NCBI RefSeq assembly: GCF_014042365.1
Contig: NZ_JACEZS010000001.1
Coordinates: forward strand, 434,001-498,000
DNA: 64,000 nt
Reading direction: 5' to 3'
DNA from: Rugamonas fusca
GTDB taxonomy: Bacteria > Pseudomonadota > Gammaproteobacteria > Burkholderiales > Burkholderiaceae_D
Both the position numbers and the translations under genes were made by a program. Below are positions 36,117 to 44,628 of the stretch, in pieces; the first letter of the stretch is position 1, and each line of letters begins with the position of its first letter. The notes beneath the pieces are model-generated. The model worked only from the letters and a program-made list of their open reading frames with translations. It was not told the DNA's origin and did no database searches.

Positions 36117-38087
36117 ATGTCCCTGCTCGACCACCAAATTGAACTGCTGTCGCCCGCCAAAACCGCCGAGATCGGCCGAGAAGCCATCTTGCATGGTGCC
36201 GACGCGGTCTACATTGGCGGCCCCGCATTTGGCGCGCGGCATAACGCCAGCAACCCGATCGAAGACATCTCGTCGCTGGTCGAATTCGCCCATAAATTCC
36301 GCTCGCGCATTTTCGTCACCATCAACACCATCCTGCACGACGCGGAGCTGGAGGCAGCGCGCAAGCAGATCTGGCAGTTGTACGACGCCGGCGTCGATGC
36401 GCTGATCATCCAGGACATGGGCCTGCTGGAAATGGACCTGCCTCCGATCCAACTGCACGCGAGCACGCAGTGCGACATCCGCACCGTGGAAAAAGCCAAA
36501 TTCCTCGGCGCCTCCGGTTTTTCGCAGCTGGTGCTGGCACGCGAACTGACGATCGAACAGATCCGCAAGATCCGCGCGGAAGTCGATACGCCACTCGAAT
36601 ATTTCATCCACGGCGCGCTGTGCGTGGCGTTCTCCGGCCAGTGCTATATCTCGCACGCCGACACGGGCCGCAGCGCCAACCGCGGCGACTGTTCCCAGGC
36701 CTGCCGCCTGCCCTACACGCTGAGCGACAGCAAGGGCCGCGTGGTCGCCTACGAAAAGCACCTGCTGTCGATGAAGGACAACGACCAGAGCGCCAACCTG
36801 GAAGCGCTGGTCGACGCCGGCATCCGTTCCTTCAAGATCGAAGGCCGCTACAAGGATATGGGCTATGTGAAAAACATCACCGCCCACTACCGGCTGCTGC
36901 TCGATGAAATCCTCGAACGCCGCCCCGAATTGAGTCGCGCCTCCAGCGGCCATACCCGCGTGCTGTTTACGCCGGACGTGGACAAGACCTTCCATCGCGG
37001 CCACACCGACTACTTCGCCAATGGCCGTCAGGACGAGATCGGCGCCTTCGATTCGCCCAAGTACGTGGGCGTTGAGCTGGGCATTGTCAGCCGCCTCGGC
37101 ACCGACCATTTCGACCTGGTGACGAACGCGCCCATGGCCAATGGCGATGGCCTGAACTACATGAACAAACGTGAAGTGGTGGGCGTCCAGGCCAATGTCG
37201 TCAAGAAGCTGGGCGACAGCACGGAGGGCGAATTGTGGCGCGTGTTCCCCAATGAGCAGATGCGCGAGCTGCCCGGCCTGAAGGCTGGCGCCTCCGTCAT
37301 GCGCAATCGCGACCACCACTGGGAAGCGTCGCTGCAAAAGAAATCCTCCGAGCGCAAGGTCGCCCTGCAACTGGCGCTGAGCGAGGACGGCGACGGCCTG
37401 CGCCTCACGTTGCGCGATGAAGACGGCATCACCAGCAGCACGCATGCGGCCATGGCGCTGCAACCGGCGCAACATGCGGACCAGGCCGAAGCGGCGCTGC
37501 ACGCCAGCCTGGGCAAGCTCGGTAACACCATGTTCGAAGTGGATAGCATCGCATTGTCGCTGTCGCAGCCGTGGTTCGTGCCGTCGTCGGCCATCAATGC
37601 GCTGCGGCGCGACGCCATCGCGGCCCACGAGGCGGCCCGCCTGGCGGCCTGGCAGCGTCCGGAGCGCAAGACGCCGGACGAACCGCCGGCCGTGTATCCC
37701 GATACGCAGCTGAGCTATCTGGCCAACGTCTACAATGAAAAAGCGCGCGCCTTCTACACAAAACATGGCGTGCAGATGATTGCCGCCGCCTACGAAGCCC
37801 ATGAGGAAGCGGGCGAAGTGCCGCTGATGATCACCAAGCACTGCCTGCGCTTCTCGTTCAATCTCTGCCCCAAGCAGGCCAAGGGTGTGCAGGGTGTGCA
37901 GGGCCAGGTCCGGGCCGAGCCGATGACGCTGGTCAGCGGCGATGAGCGCTATACGCTGCGCTTCGACTGCAAGCCGTGCGAGATGCATGTGGTGGGCGCC
38001 ATGAAGCCGGGTATTCTGGCCTCGCCGCCGCCATCGAACGTGCCCTACAGCCCCCTGACCTTCCACCGGCAGCGCCCGCGCGCCTGA
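36117..38087 (+). CDS. rlhA: U32-family 23S rRNA C2501 hydroxylase
   Basis: A 656-residue protein, close to E. coli RlhA (YdcP). The N-terminal U32 domain begins IELLSPAKTAEIGREAILHGADAVYIGG. The CVAFSGQCYIS and GDCSQACR segments (near 178-200) carry the cysteines that bind an iron-sulphur cluster. A DUF3656 collar domain occupies the middle, and C-terminal residues include HCLRFSFNLCPKQ. RlhA hydroxylates C2501 of 23S rRNA using prephenate as co-substrate source. ATG 36117. Monocistronic by position. Confidence 0.88.
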   Translation: MSLLDHQIELLSPAKTAEIGREAILHGADAVYIGGPAFGARHNASNPIEDISSLVEFAHKFRSRIFVTINTILHDAELEAARKQIWQLYDAGVDALIIQDMGLLEMDLPPIQLHASTQCDIRTVEKAKFLGASGFSQLVLARELTIEQIRKIRAEVDTPLEYFIHGALCVAFSGQCYISHADTGRSANRGDCSQACRLPYTLSDSKGRVVAYEKHLLSMKDNDQSANLEALVDAGIRSFKIEGRYKDMGYVKNITAHYRLLLDEILERRPELSRASSGHTRVLFTPDVDKTFHRGHTDYFANGRQDEIGAFDSPKYVGVELGIVSRLGTDHFDLVTNAPMANGDGLNYMNKREVVGVQANVVKKLGDSTEGELWRVFPNEQMRELPGLKAGASVMRNRDHHWEASLQKKSSERKVALQLALSEDGDGLRLTLRDEDGITSSTHAAMALQPAQHADQAEAALHASLGKLGNTMFEVDSIALSLSQPWFVPSSAINALRRDAIAAHEAARLAAWQRPERKTPDEPPAVYPDTQLSYLANVYNEKARAFYTKHGVQMIAAAYEAHEEAGEVPLMITKHCLRFSFNLCPKQAKGVQGVQGQVRAEPMTLVSGDERYTLRFDCKPCEMHVVGAMKPGILASPPPSNVPYSPLTFHRQRPRA

Positions 38088-38117
38088 CGCTGCGCGCACG
38101 CCGCGGCCAGCCAGCAT

Positions 38118-39317
38118 TCAATTTGTTGGCCGCGGTTCGGCGCTGGCCCTCACGCGCACGCCATCGGCCAGGGTATCGGGCGGGTACAGGACCACCGTCT
38201 CCCCTGCTTTCAAGCCCTGCAGCACCATGGCTTCACGCGCGTTGCGCAGCCCCGGCCGCACTGCGCGCAGCCGCGCGCGGCCGCCATCGACCACATACAC
38301 AGCCCAGTCCTCGCCCTGGCGGAACAAGGCGCCCACGGGCACGCGCAGCGCGTCGGCTTCGCTGCGCACCACCACCCGCACTTCGACGCGGAAGCCGTCG
38401 CGCAAGCCGTTCGACTCGTCGGCGGCGGAAACAAGGTCGATCACCAGGTTCACCCGCTGCTCCTCCACGCCGAGCGCGGACACTTTGGTGAATGCCGATG
38501 GCTCAACGCGGCGCACCCGTCCCGGCAAGGACCGGGGGCCGCCCCAGCGCTCGATGCGCACCGCGCTGCCGGGCTGGATCCGGACCGCATCAGCCGACAG
38601 CACGTTGGCGACGATTTCAATGTCGGACGGGTTGCCCAGCTCCACCAGCGGCGTGCCCAGGATGACGCTGCCTTCGCTCTCCTGCAGGACCTTGAGCACG
38701 GTGCCGGCGACGGGCGCCCGCACCGTCCACGTTTCGCCCGGCGTGCCGCCGCGCGAGAGCTGCAGCGCGGCGCGGGCCGTGGCCAGATCGTGGTCTGCCA
38801 CGTGCACGGCCTGGCGCGTGGCGTCCAGGTCCCGCCGCGCCAGCTGCAGGTCGAGGTCCGCCTGTTCCAGCTGGGCCGGCGAGAGGAAACCTTCCTTCGA
38901 CAGTTTCTGTACCCGCGCCAGGTCGGATTCGCTCTTGCGCAGCGCGGCCTGGGCACGCGCCATGCCGGCCTGCGCCCTCGCCCGCGCCGCTTCCGCGCCA
39001 CCCACGCGCTCAGCCAGTTGCTGCTGCGTGCGGGCATCGATCAGCGCTGGCGCCAGTGGCGTCAGCACGGCCAGCGCCTGCCCCGCTGCCACCGTGTCGC
39101 CCGGCTTGTAGCCGGAGCGCGCGACCCGGCCCGCCAGCGGCGCCGATACCACGTAGCGTTCGCGCACCCGCGTCTTGCCCTCTTCATCGATCGTCTGTTC
39201 AAACGGCCCGCGCGTGATACTGGCCACCTGCACCGTCACCGGGCGCGGCGCGAGCGACCAGACCAGCAGGCCGGCCAGGATCAGGAACGCGAGCAAGATG
39301 GTCAGGGCGCGTCGCAT
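38118..39317 (-). CDS. Periplasmic adaptor (HlyD/MacA-type) of an efflux system
   Basis: A 399-residue membrane fusion protein: one N-terminal span (LTILLAFLILAGLLVWSLA), a lipoyl-like half (VVSAPLAGRVARSGYKPGDT), an alpha-helical hairpin (residues ~90-185, AERVGGAEAARARAQAG and on), the second lipoyl half (VRAPVAGTVLKVL) and beta-barrel domains. It links an inner-membrane ABC permease to an outer-membrane channel; no TolC gene is next to it. It starts 2 bases after the permease stop. Third gene of the operon. Confidence 0.88.
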   Translation of the reverse strand: MRRALTILLAFLILAGLLVWSLAPRPVTVQVASITRGPFEQTIDEEGKTRVRERYVVSAPLAGRVARSGYKPGDTVAAGQALAVLTPLAPALIDARTQQQLAERVGGAEAARARAQAGMARAQAALRKSESDLARVQKLSKEGFLSPAQLEQADLDLQLARRDLDATRQAVHVADHDLATARAALQLSRGGTPGETWTVRAPVAGTVLKVLQESEGSVILGTPLVELGNPSDIEIVANVLSADAVRIQPGSAVRIERWGGPRSLPGRVRRVEPSAFTKVSALGVEEQRVNLVIDLVSAADESNGLRDGFRVEVRVVVRSEADALRVPVGALFRQGEDWAVYVVDGGRARLRAVRPGLRNAREAMVLQGLKAGETVVLYPPDTLADGVRVRASAEPRPTN

Positions 39318-39319
39318 CG

Positions 39320-41683
39320 TCACTCCCGGGTCTTCAATACGGCGATCAGGTCGAGGCGGTCCACGCGCAGCCGCACGATCAGGGCACTGGCGGCGGCGGC
39401 CAGCGCCGTGGCACCGGCCGCGTAGGCATAGGTGCGCGCGTGGATCACCAGCGGCAGGGCGAACGTCTCGGTCGCCATCAGCCGCACCAGCGTGGCCGAC
39501 AGCAGATAGCCCAGCCACAGCCCCAGCGGAATGGCGACCAGCATCTGCGCCGCCATTTCCCCCAGCAGCAGGCCCGATACTTCGGCCCGCGTGAAGCCCA
39601 GCACGCGCAGGCTGGCCAGCTCCCACGCCCGTTCAGCCAGCGATACCCGGGCGCTGTTGTACACCACGCCCACCGTCAGGGCCACGGCAAAGCCGGTGAT
39701 GATGGAGGTGAACACCAGCATGTTACGGGCCGATGTGCGTTCAAACGTGACCAGCGCGGCCCGCTTGTCGGACACGGTCGCAACCCGTGGCATGGCCTTC
39801 AGCGCGGCCATCAGGGCCGCCGTCATCCCTCCCCTGTTGTTGAGCACCACGGCCGATACGCTGTCCTGCTCATTGAGCATGCGCCGCATGGCCGACAGGT
39901 CCATGTACGCCGTCAGGCCGAACATGTCGTTGACGATGCCCGCCACCGGCAGCGTGCGCTGGACGCGCTGGCCCTCCAGGACATCGATCTCCAGCGGGTC
40001 GCCGGCCACGACGTGCAGCCGGCTGGCCAGCCGGTCGCCCAGCAGCACGCCCTCGGGCGGCAGCGCGACGGGACGCTGACGGGCGTCGAGCAGTCGGCGC
40101 AGGCGCGCGTCGGGGGCCATGCCCAACACGCTGCCCAGATATTGGTGCGGGCCGGCCCGCAGCCGCACGGGCAGCGCCCGCAGCGGCTCGGCCTCCAGCA
40201 CGCCCGGCAGCCGCGCCACCTCCGCCAGCACGCCGCCGGGCGCCGGTTCCGCGAACGTGAGAGTCACGTCGCCCCGTTCGGCCTGGTGAAATTGCACGTC
40301 GATCAAATGGTCCAGCGAATCGCGCCAGAAGGTGCCCGAAACGATGACGGCCACGCTGCAGCCCACGCCGATGCAGGTCATGCCGGAGCGTACGGCGTTG
40401 CGCTGCAGCGTGCGGGCGACCATGCGGGCCTGCGGCGGCAGCCGCCGCGCGAGGCCGGAGCGCTCGAACAGGCCGTGGCCAAAGCGTGGCGGCAACGGTG
40501 GCCGCAGCGCTTCGGCCGGCGGCAAGCGGACCACGGCGCGCACCGCCGTCATCGTCCCGCCGATACCGGCCGCCAGGCTCACGGCGGCCGCCGCGATGGG
40601 TATCCACGGCGCCACCTGGAAGGCCAAAGTGGGGAAATGGAAGAACTCCGTGTACATGCCGGTCATCTGGTGGCCCAGCCATGCCCCCAATGCGAAGCCC
40701 GCGACGATGCCGGCCACCACGATCACGCCGGCCAGCTTGAGGAAATGCAGGGCGATCACATGGTCGGCATAGCCGACGGCCTTGAGCGCGGCGATCTCGG
40801 GCCGTTGCGCGGCTACCTGGCGCGACAGCACCACGTGCAGCAGGAACGCCGCCACCGCCAGGAAGATCGCGGGGAATACATGCGCCATGGTGCGTTGCTG
40901 CCCGATTTCCTGGCTCAGCATCCGGTGCGACATCTGGTCATCCCGGCCGATGGCGCCATAGCCGCCGTAGGGCGCCAGCAGGCGGTCGAGCGCGTCGATG
41001 GCGGCGGGCGCGCTGGCGCCGGGCGCCAGCTTGAGGTTCAGGTGGTTGAACGCGCCGTCCATGCCAAACGCCGACGCCAGCTGGTGGCGCTCCATCCAGA
41101 ACACGCCAAAGCCACGGTCATCGGGCAAGGCTCCGCCCAGGCTGGCGAACACGTATTCGGGCGACAGCACCACGCCCACCACCTGCAAGACCTGGTGGCG
41201 GCCATTCAACACGGCCGTCAATGCGCTGCCCGGGCCCAGCTTGCGGGCCAGCGCGAAGCCTTCCGACACCAGCACGGCGCCTGTCTCCGTGGGCAAGGGC
41301 CAGCGGCCCATGCGCAGCGTAAGGCGGTTCAAGCCAGGCTGGATGGCTCCTTCCAGTCCTATCATGCGGCCCACCAGCGGCTCATGCGCGTCCGGCAAGT
41401 CGATCGACACATCGAACTTCACGGTCGCGTCGGCCTGGGCCACGCCCGGCAATTCGGCCACGCGCGCCTGCAGGGCCGTCGGCGCGCGCTTGAGGTCGGC
41501 GAACACGTCGGCGAAGCGCGCTTGCTGGTAATAATCGGCCCGCGTCGCCACCAGCGAATGGTAGGTGGACAACTGGGCCACAAAGGCCCCCACGCCGGCC
41601 GCCACCACCAGCGCGATGGTGCAGGCCTGGCCGGGCATGGCGGCCAGGTCGCGCAGCAGCTTGCGGTCGAGCGCCCTCACCAC
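39320..41683 (-). CDS. ABC transporter permease, FtsX/MacB-type (duplicated)
   Basis: A 787-residue permease with two FtsX units: a first span (~20-40), a large periplasmic domain, three spans (~265-385), then an internal repeat (span ~430, second periplasmic domain, three spans ~660-785). The last is [18 protein letters not shown], the usual coupling segment. This is the DevC/LolCE-like 'long' permease pattern. GTG at 41683 or 41680 can start it; the second gives a GTGA overlap with the ATPase stop, the first sits 5 bases after GGAG. Confidence 0.87.
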   Translation of the reverse strand: MVRALDRKLLRDLAAMPGQACTIALVVAAGVGAFVAQLSTYHSLVATRADYYQQARFADVFADLKRAPTALQARVAELPGVAQADATVKFDVSIDLPDAHEPLVGRMIGLEGAIQPGLNRLTLRMGRWPLPTETGAVLVSEGFALARKLGPGSALTAVLNGRHQVLQVVGVVLSPEYVFASLGGALPDDRGFGVFWMERHQLASAFGMDGAFNHLNLKLAPGASAPAAIDALDRLLAPYGGYGAIGRDDQMSHRMLSQEIGQQRTMAHVFPAIFLAVAAFLLHVVLSRQVAAQRPEIAALKAVGYADHVIALHFLKLAGVIVVAGIVAGFALGAWLGHQMTGMYTEFFHFPTLAFQVAPWIPIAAAAVSLAAGIGGTMTAVRAVVRLPPAEALRPPLPPRFGHGLFERSGLARRLPPQARMVARTLQRNAVRSGMTCIGVGCSVAVIVSGTFWRDSLDHLIDVQFHQAERGDVTLTFAEPAPGGVLAEVARLPGVLEAEPLRALPVRLRAGPHQYLGSVLGMAPDARLRRLLDARQRPVALPPEGVLLGDRLASRLHVVAGDPLEIDVLEGQRVQRTLPVAGIVNDMFGLTAYMDLSAMRRMLNEQDSVSAVVLNNRGGMTAALMAALKAMPRVATVSDKRAALVTFERTSARNMLVFTSIITGFAVALTVGVVYNSARVSLAERAWELASLRVLGFTRAEVSGLLLGEMAAQMLVAIPLGLWLGYLLSATLVRLMATETFALPLVIHARTYAYAAGATALAAAASALIVRLRVDRLDLIAVLKTRE

Positions 41684-42393
41684 GACAGCTCCGCGGCCGC
41701 GCAGCGGCTGGTGTTCGATTCGATGCTGGCGATGGCGCCGTTGGTCATGTGCAGCACCCGGTCGGCCATCCTGGCGATCACGGCGTTGTGGGTGATGACT
41801 ACCACGGTGGTGCCCAGGTCGCGGTTGATGCGCGCGATCAGCTCCAGCACCAGCCGGCCCGTGTCGACGTCGAGCGCGCCCGTAGGCTCATCGCACAGCA
41901 GCACGTCGGGCCGCTTGGCGATGGCGCGCGCAACGGCCACCCGCTGCTGTTCGCCGCCGGAAATCTGGGATGGAAAATTGTCGGCCCGGTCGCCCAGGCC
42001 CACCAGGGCCAGCGCTTCGTCGGGTGGCATGGGATGCTCGGCGATGTCGGTCACCAGCGCCACGTTCTCGCGCAAGGTCAGGCTGGAGATCAGGTTATAG
42101 AACTGGAACACGAAGCCCACGTGCTCGCGGCGGTAGCGCGTCAGCTCGGCCTCGCTGGCGGCGGCCAGCGCGTGGTCGCGCCACCACGCCTCGCCGCTGG
42201 TGGGGGTGTCAAGCCCACCCAGGATGTTGAGCAACGTGGATTTGCCGCTGCCCGATGGCCCCAGCAGGACGATGAACTCCCCTTCGCCGATGTCGAGCGA
42301 CAGCGCGCGCAGGGCATGGACTTCCAGCTCGCCGGTGCGATAGATCTTGCAAAGATTGCGCGCCATGAAGACGCGCGGTCGCTGGCCTGGCAT
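41677..42393 (-). CDS. ABC transporter ATPase, MacB/LolD-type
   Basis: A 238-residue nucleotide-binding subunit. Walker A is GPSGSGKST, the Q-loop VFQFYNL, the signature [15 protein letters not shown], Walker [13 protein letters not shown], and the switch His is in ITHN. It powers the permease encoded downstream, and the order ATPase-permease-adaptor is an operon with overlaps. Such systems export peptides, lipids or macrolides; the substrate cannot be read. ATG at 42393. Confidence 0.93.
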   Translation of the reverse strand: MPGQRPRVFMARNLCKIYRTGELEVHALRALSLDIGEGEFIVLLGPSGSGKSTLLNILGGLDTPTSGEAWWRDHALAAASEAELTRYRREHVGFVFQFYNLISSLTLRENVALVTDIAEHPMPPDEALALVGLGDRADNFPSQISGGEQQRVAVARAIAKRPDVLLCDEPTGALDVDTGRLVLELIARINRDLGTTVVVITHNAVIARMADRVLHMTNGAIASIESNTSRCAAAELSW

Positions 42394-42585
42394 CGCGGCT
42401 CCAGGTTGTGGCTCGGATGCAGGCCATTTTAGGTGCCGGTGTGTGCAATTTGTATGACCCAGATCAAAACGTCGAGAAAGAACCCCTGGCCGCTCACTCG
42501 TCCCCGCTTGCGCGGCGTGATGGACAAGACCGCTACGCGACGGGCATTATCTGAGCCAACGGAACCTTTGCTTGCGATCAGGGAT

Positions 42586-43404
42586 ATGATGGAACGGCCA
42601 CATACAGACCATGTTTTCAAGGCATCGCACTGCCTGCTCCTGGCGCTTGCCGCGTCGTGCGTGCTGCTGGCCGGCCCCCATGCGCGCGCCGGAACGTGTG
42701 CCGTGCTGGCCTATCACCGCTTCGGCCCGCGCGCGGACGACAGCATGATGGTGCGCACGGAAAATTTCGAGCAACAGATCAGACTGTTGCGCGAACGGGG
42801 GTATCAGACTGTCACGCTGGCCGCGCTCGTCGATGGCGTGCGCGGCCAGGCCAGCTTGCCCGACAAGGCGCTGGCCATCACGGTCGATGATGGCCATGCC
42901 TCCGTCTATACGCAATTGCTGCCCGTGCTTACCCGGCTGGCGCTCCCCGTCACCCTGTTCATCTATCCCTCGGCCATTTCGCGCGCGGACTACGCGATGA
43001 CGTGGGAGCAACTGGGCGCCCTGTCCCGTCACCCGCTGGTCACCGTCCAGTCCCATACGTACTGGCATCCCAATTTCCACACCGAGCGCCGGCGCCTGTC
43101 CGACAACGACTATGCGGCCCTGGTCCACATGCAACTTGAACGCGCGCGCGTCGTGCTCGAGGAACGGCTGGGTGTGTCCGTGCGTTATCTGGCCTGGCCC
43201 TACGGCATCGAGGACGCCACGCTGCGCGACGCGGCCCGCGCGGCCGGCTACACGGCCGCCTTTTCATTGGGCAATCGGATGATCTCGGGCAGCGATGCGA
43301 TGCTGGCCCTGCCCCGCTTCCTCGTCACGGATGGTTACACCCCCGCCGGCCTGCTCCATGCGCTCGAGCACGCGGCCGCGCCCTGCCCGGCGGGCCTGCA
43401 TTAA
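42586..43404 (+). CDS. Exported polysaccharide deacetylase (NodB/CE4)
   Basis: A 272-residue protein with a signal segment (CLLLALAASCVLLAGPHARA). The NodB motifs are ITVDDGHAS with Asp101 and Asp102, SHTYWHPN with His157 and His161 as metal ligands, and YLAWPYG. It removes acetyl groups from a polymer such as poly-N-acetylglucosamine or peptidoglycan in the periplasm. Two adjacent ATGs (42586 and 42589) follow AGGG. It stands alone between the divergent efflux operon and the FNR gene. Confidence 0.87.
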   Translation: MMERPHTDHVFKASHCLLLALAASCVLLAGPHARAGTCAVLAYHRFGPRADDSMMVRTENFEQQIRLLRERGYQTVTLAALVDGVRGQASLPDKALAITVDDGHASVYTQLLPVLTRLALPVTLFIYPSAISRADYAMTWEQLGALSRHPLVTVQSHTYWHPNFHTERRRLSDNDYAALVHMQLERARVVLEERLGVSVRYLAWPYGIEDATLRDAARAAGYTAAFSLGNRMISGSDAMLALPRFLVTDGYTPAGLLHALEHAAAPCPAGLH

Positions 43405-43487
43405 GGCCTTGCGGGGTCAAGCCGGCCAGCGGAAGCGGACCTTGATGCTGTTGTTTCAACACTACGTCCGTGCAAGTTCGCTGTAAA

Positions 43488-43515
43488 TTTCAGTCACCGT
43501 TAGTGCTGGTAATAT
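43488..43515 (+). promoter_or_regulatory. Putative promoter upstream of the FNR-like gene
   Basis: TTTCAG (43488-43493), 16 bases, then an extended -10 TGGTAATAT ending at 43515. This would give a ~210-base leader. The rest of the 43405-43730 spacer shows no gene and no clear TTGAT-N4-ATCAA box. Confidence 0.4.
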
Positions 43516-43730
43516 TACAATGTGTACGGAATAGCACCGCCCCACCCTCAACGCGGTCGCTAGCGACGCAACGCCCCAAATCCTGGCGAGGATGCCCCGT
43601 CCTGCTGACGCCCGCATCCGTCAGCGCGCGCCAGCGCGCCGACCACCCACCCGATATCTGTTCGATCGTAGACGATAGCCACGCGCTGTGGCACCTGGCG
43701 TTGCCGCGCGCATACCTTGAGGTTGCATCC

Positions 43731-44465
43731 ATGAATACTCTGATTTCACCCGCACTGCGGACTGGCGAGGGAACAAATGATCTTTGCGCGGCATGCAAGA
43801 GCAAGGCCGCCTGCCTGCCCATGACAGATGACGGGCAGGCGCCGCTTCGCCAGTTGATCAGGCAACGCACACGCGTGCTGCGCGGTGAGACCTTGTTTAT
43901 GGCTGGCGACCAGACGGACAACAGCTATTTCGTCGTGCGTTGCGGCAGCATGATGTCGATGCGGGTCGATTCCATGGGGCGCAAGAACATCAACCGTTTC
44001 CTCATGAGTGGCGACTACGCGGGCCTGGAGAGCATCGGCTTCAAGCGCCACGGCTGCACCGTGGTGGCGCTGGAGGATACGGAAGTGTGCGAAATAAGCT
44101 GCCGCCTCGATCCGGCCCAGGTGACGCTGCTATACGAGCGTTTCGGCAAATTGTTGTCCGAGGAGCAGGTGAACGGCCTGGCGCTGTACCACACGCTGGC
44201 GATCCAGCGCGTGGCCGCTTTCCTCATCAACCTGTCGGCCCGCTTCAAGGAACGGGGCTATTCGCCATCGTGCTTTCGCCTGACCATGGAGCGCAAGCAT
44301 ATCGCCCAGTTCCTGGGCTTGACGGCCGAGAGCGTCAGCCGGCAGCTGTCGCAGCTCAGGGACTTCGGCATGATCGCGGTGGACGGGCGCGTCGTCACCC
44401 TGCGTGATACGGCCGCGCTGGGTCAGGTGGCGAGCGGCGCCTCGGCGCGCGCGCTCGCCCATTGA
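43731..44465 (+). CDS. FNR-type Crp family regulator with iron-sulphur cysteines
   Basis: A 244-residue regulator. Cys19, Cys22 and Cys28 (DLCAACKSKAACLP) have the C-x2-C-x5-C spacing of E. coli FNR, and Cys120 in TEVCEIS matches the fourth ligand. A cyclic-nucleotide-fold domain and a C-terminal HTH with LTAESVSRQLSQL follow; the E-x2-S-R of FNR is kept, so it should recognise FNR boxes. It is predicted to sense oxygen through a [4Fe-4S] cluster. ATG 43731. Confidence 0.92.
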   Translation: MNTLISPALRTGEGTNDLCAACKSKAACLPMTDDGQAPLRQLIRQRTRVLRGETLFMAGDQTDNSYFVVRCGSMMSMRVDSMGRKNINRFLMSGDYAGLESIGFKRHGCTVVALEDTEVCEISCRLDPAQVTLLYERFGKLLSEEQVNGLALYHTLAIQRVAAFLINLSARFKERGYSPSCFRLTMERKHIAQFLGLTAESVSRQLSQLRDFGMIAVDGRVVTLRDTAALGQVASGASARALAH

Positions 44466-44628
44466 CCGGCTGTCCCCACCCGACGGCGCCACGCGCGTAT
44501 GATGCAGGGGTGATTGCTGGCGCATCCTCAACGCTGGCGGCCCGCGGGAGGTCTGATGCAAGATCATCAATGTATCCACGCGCCCGGCGTGATCCGGCCG
44601 GCGCGACACCGGCCCGTGCGGTGGCCAC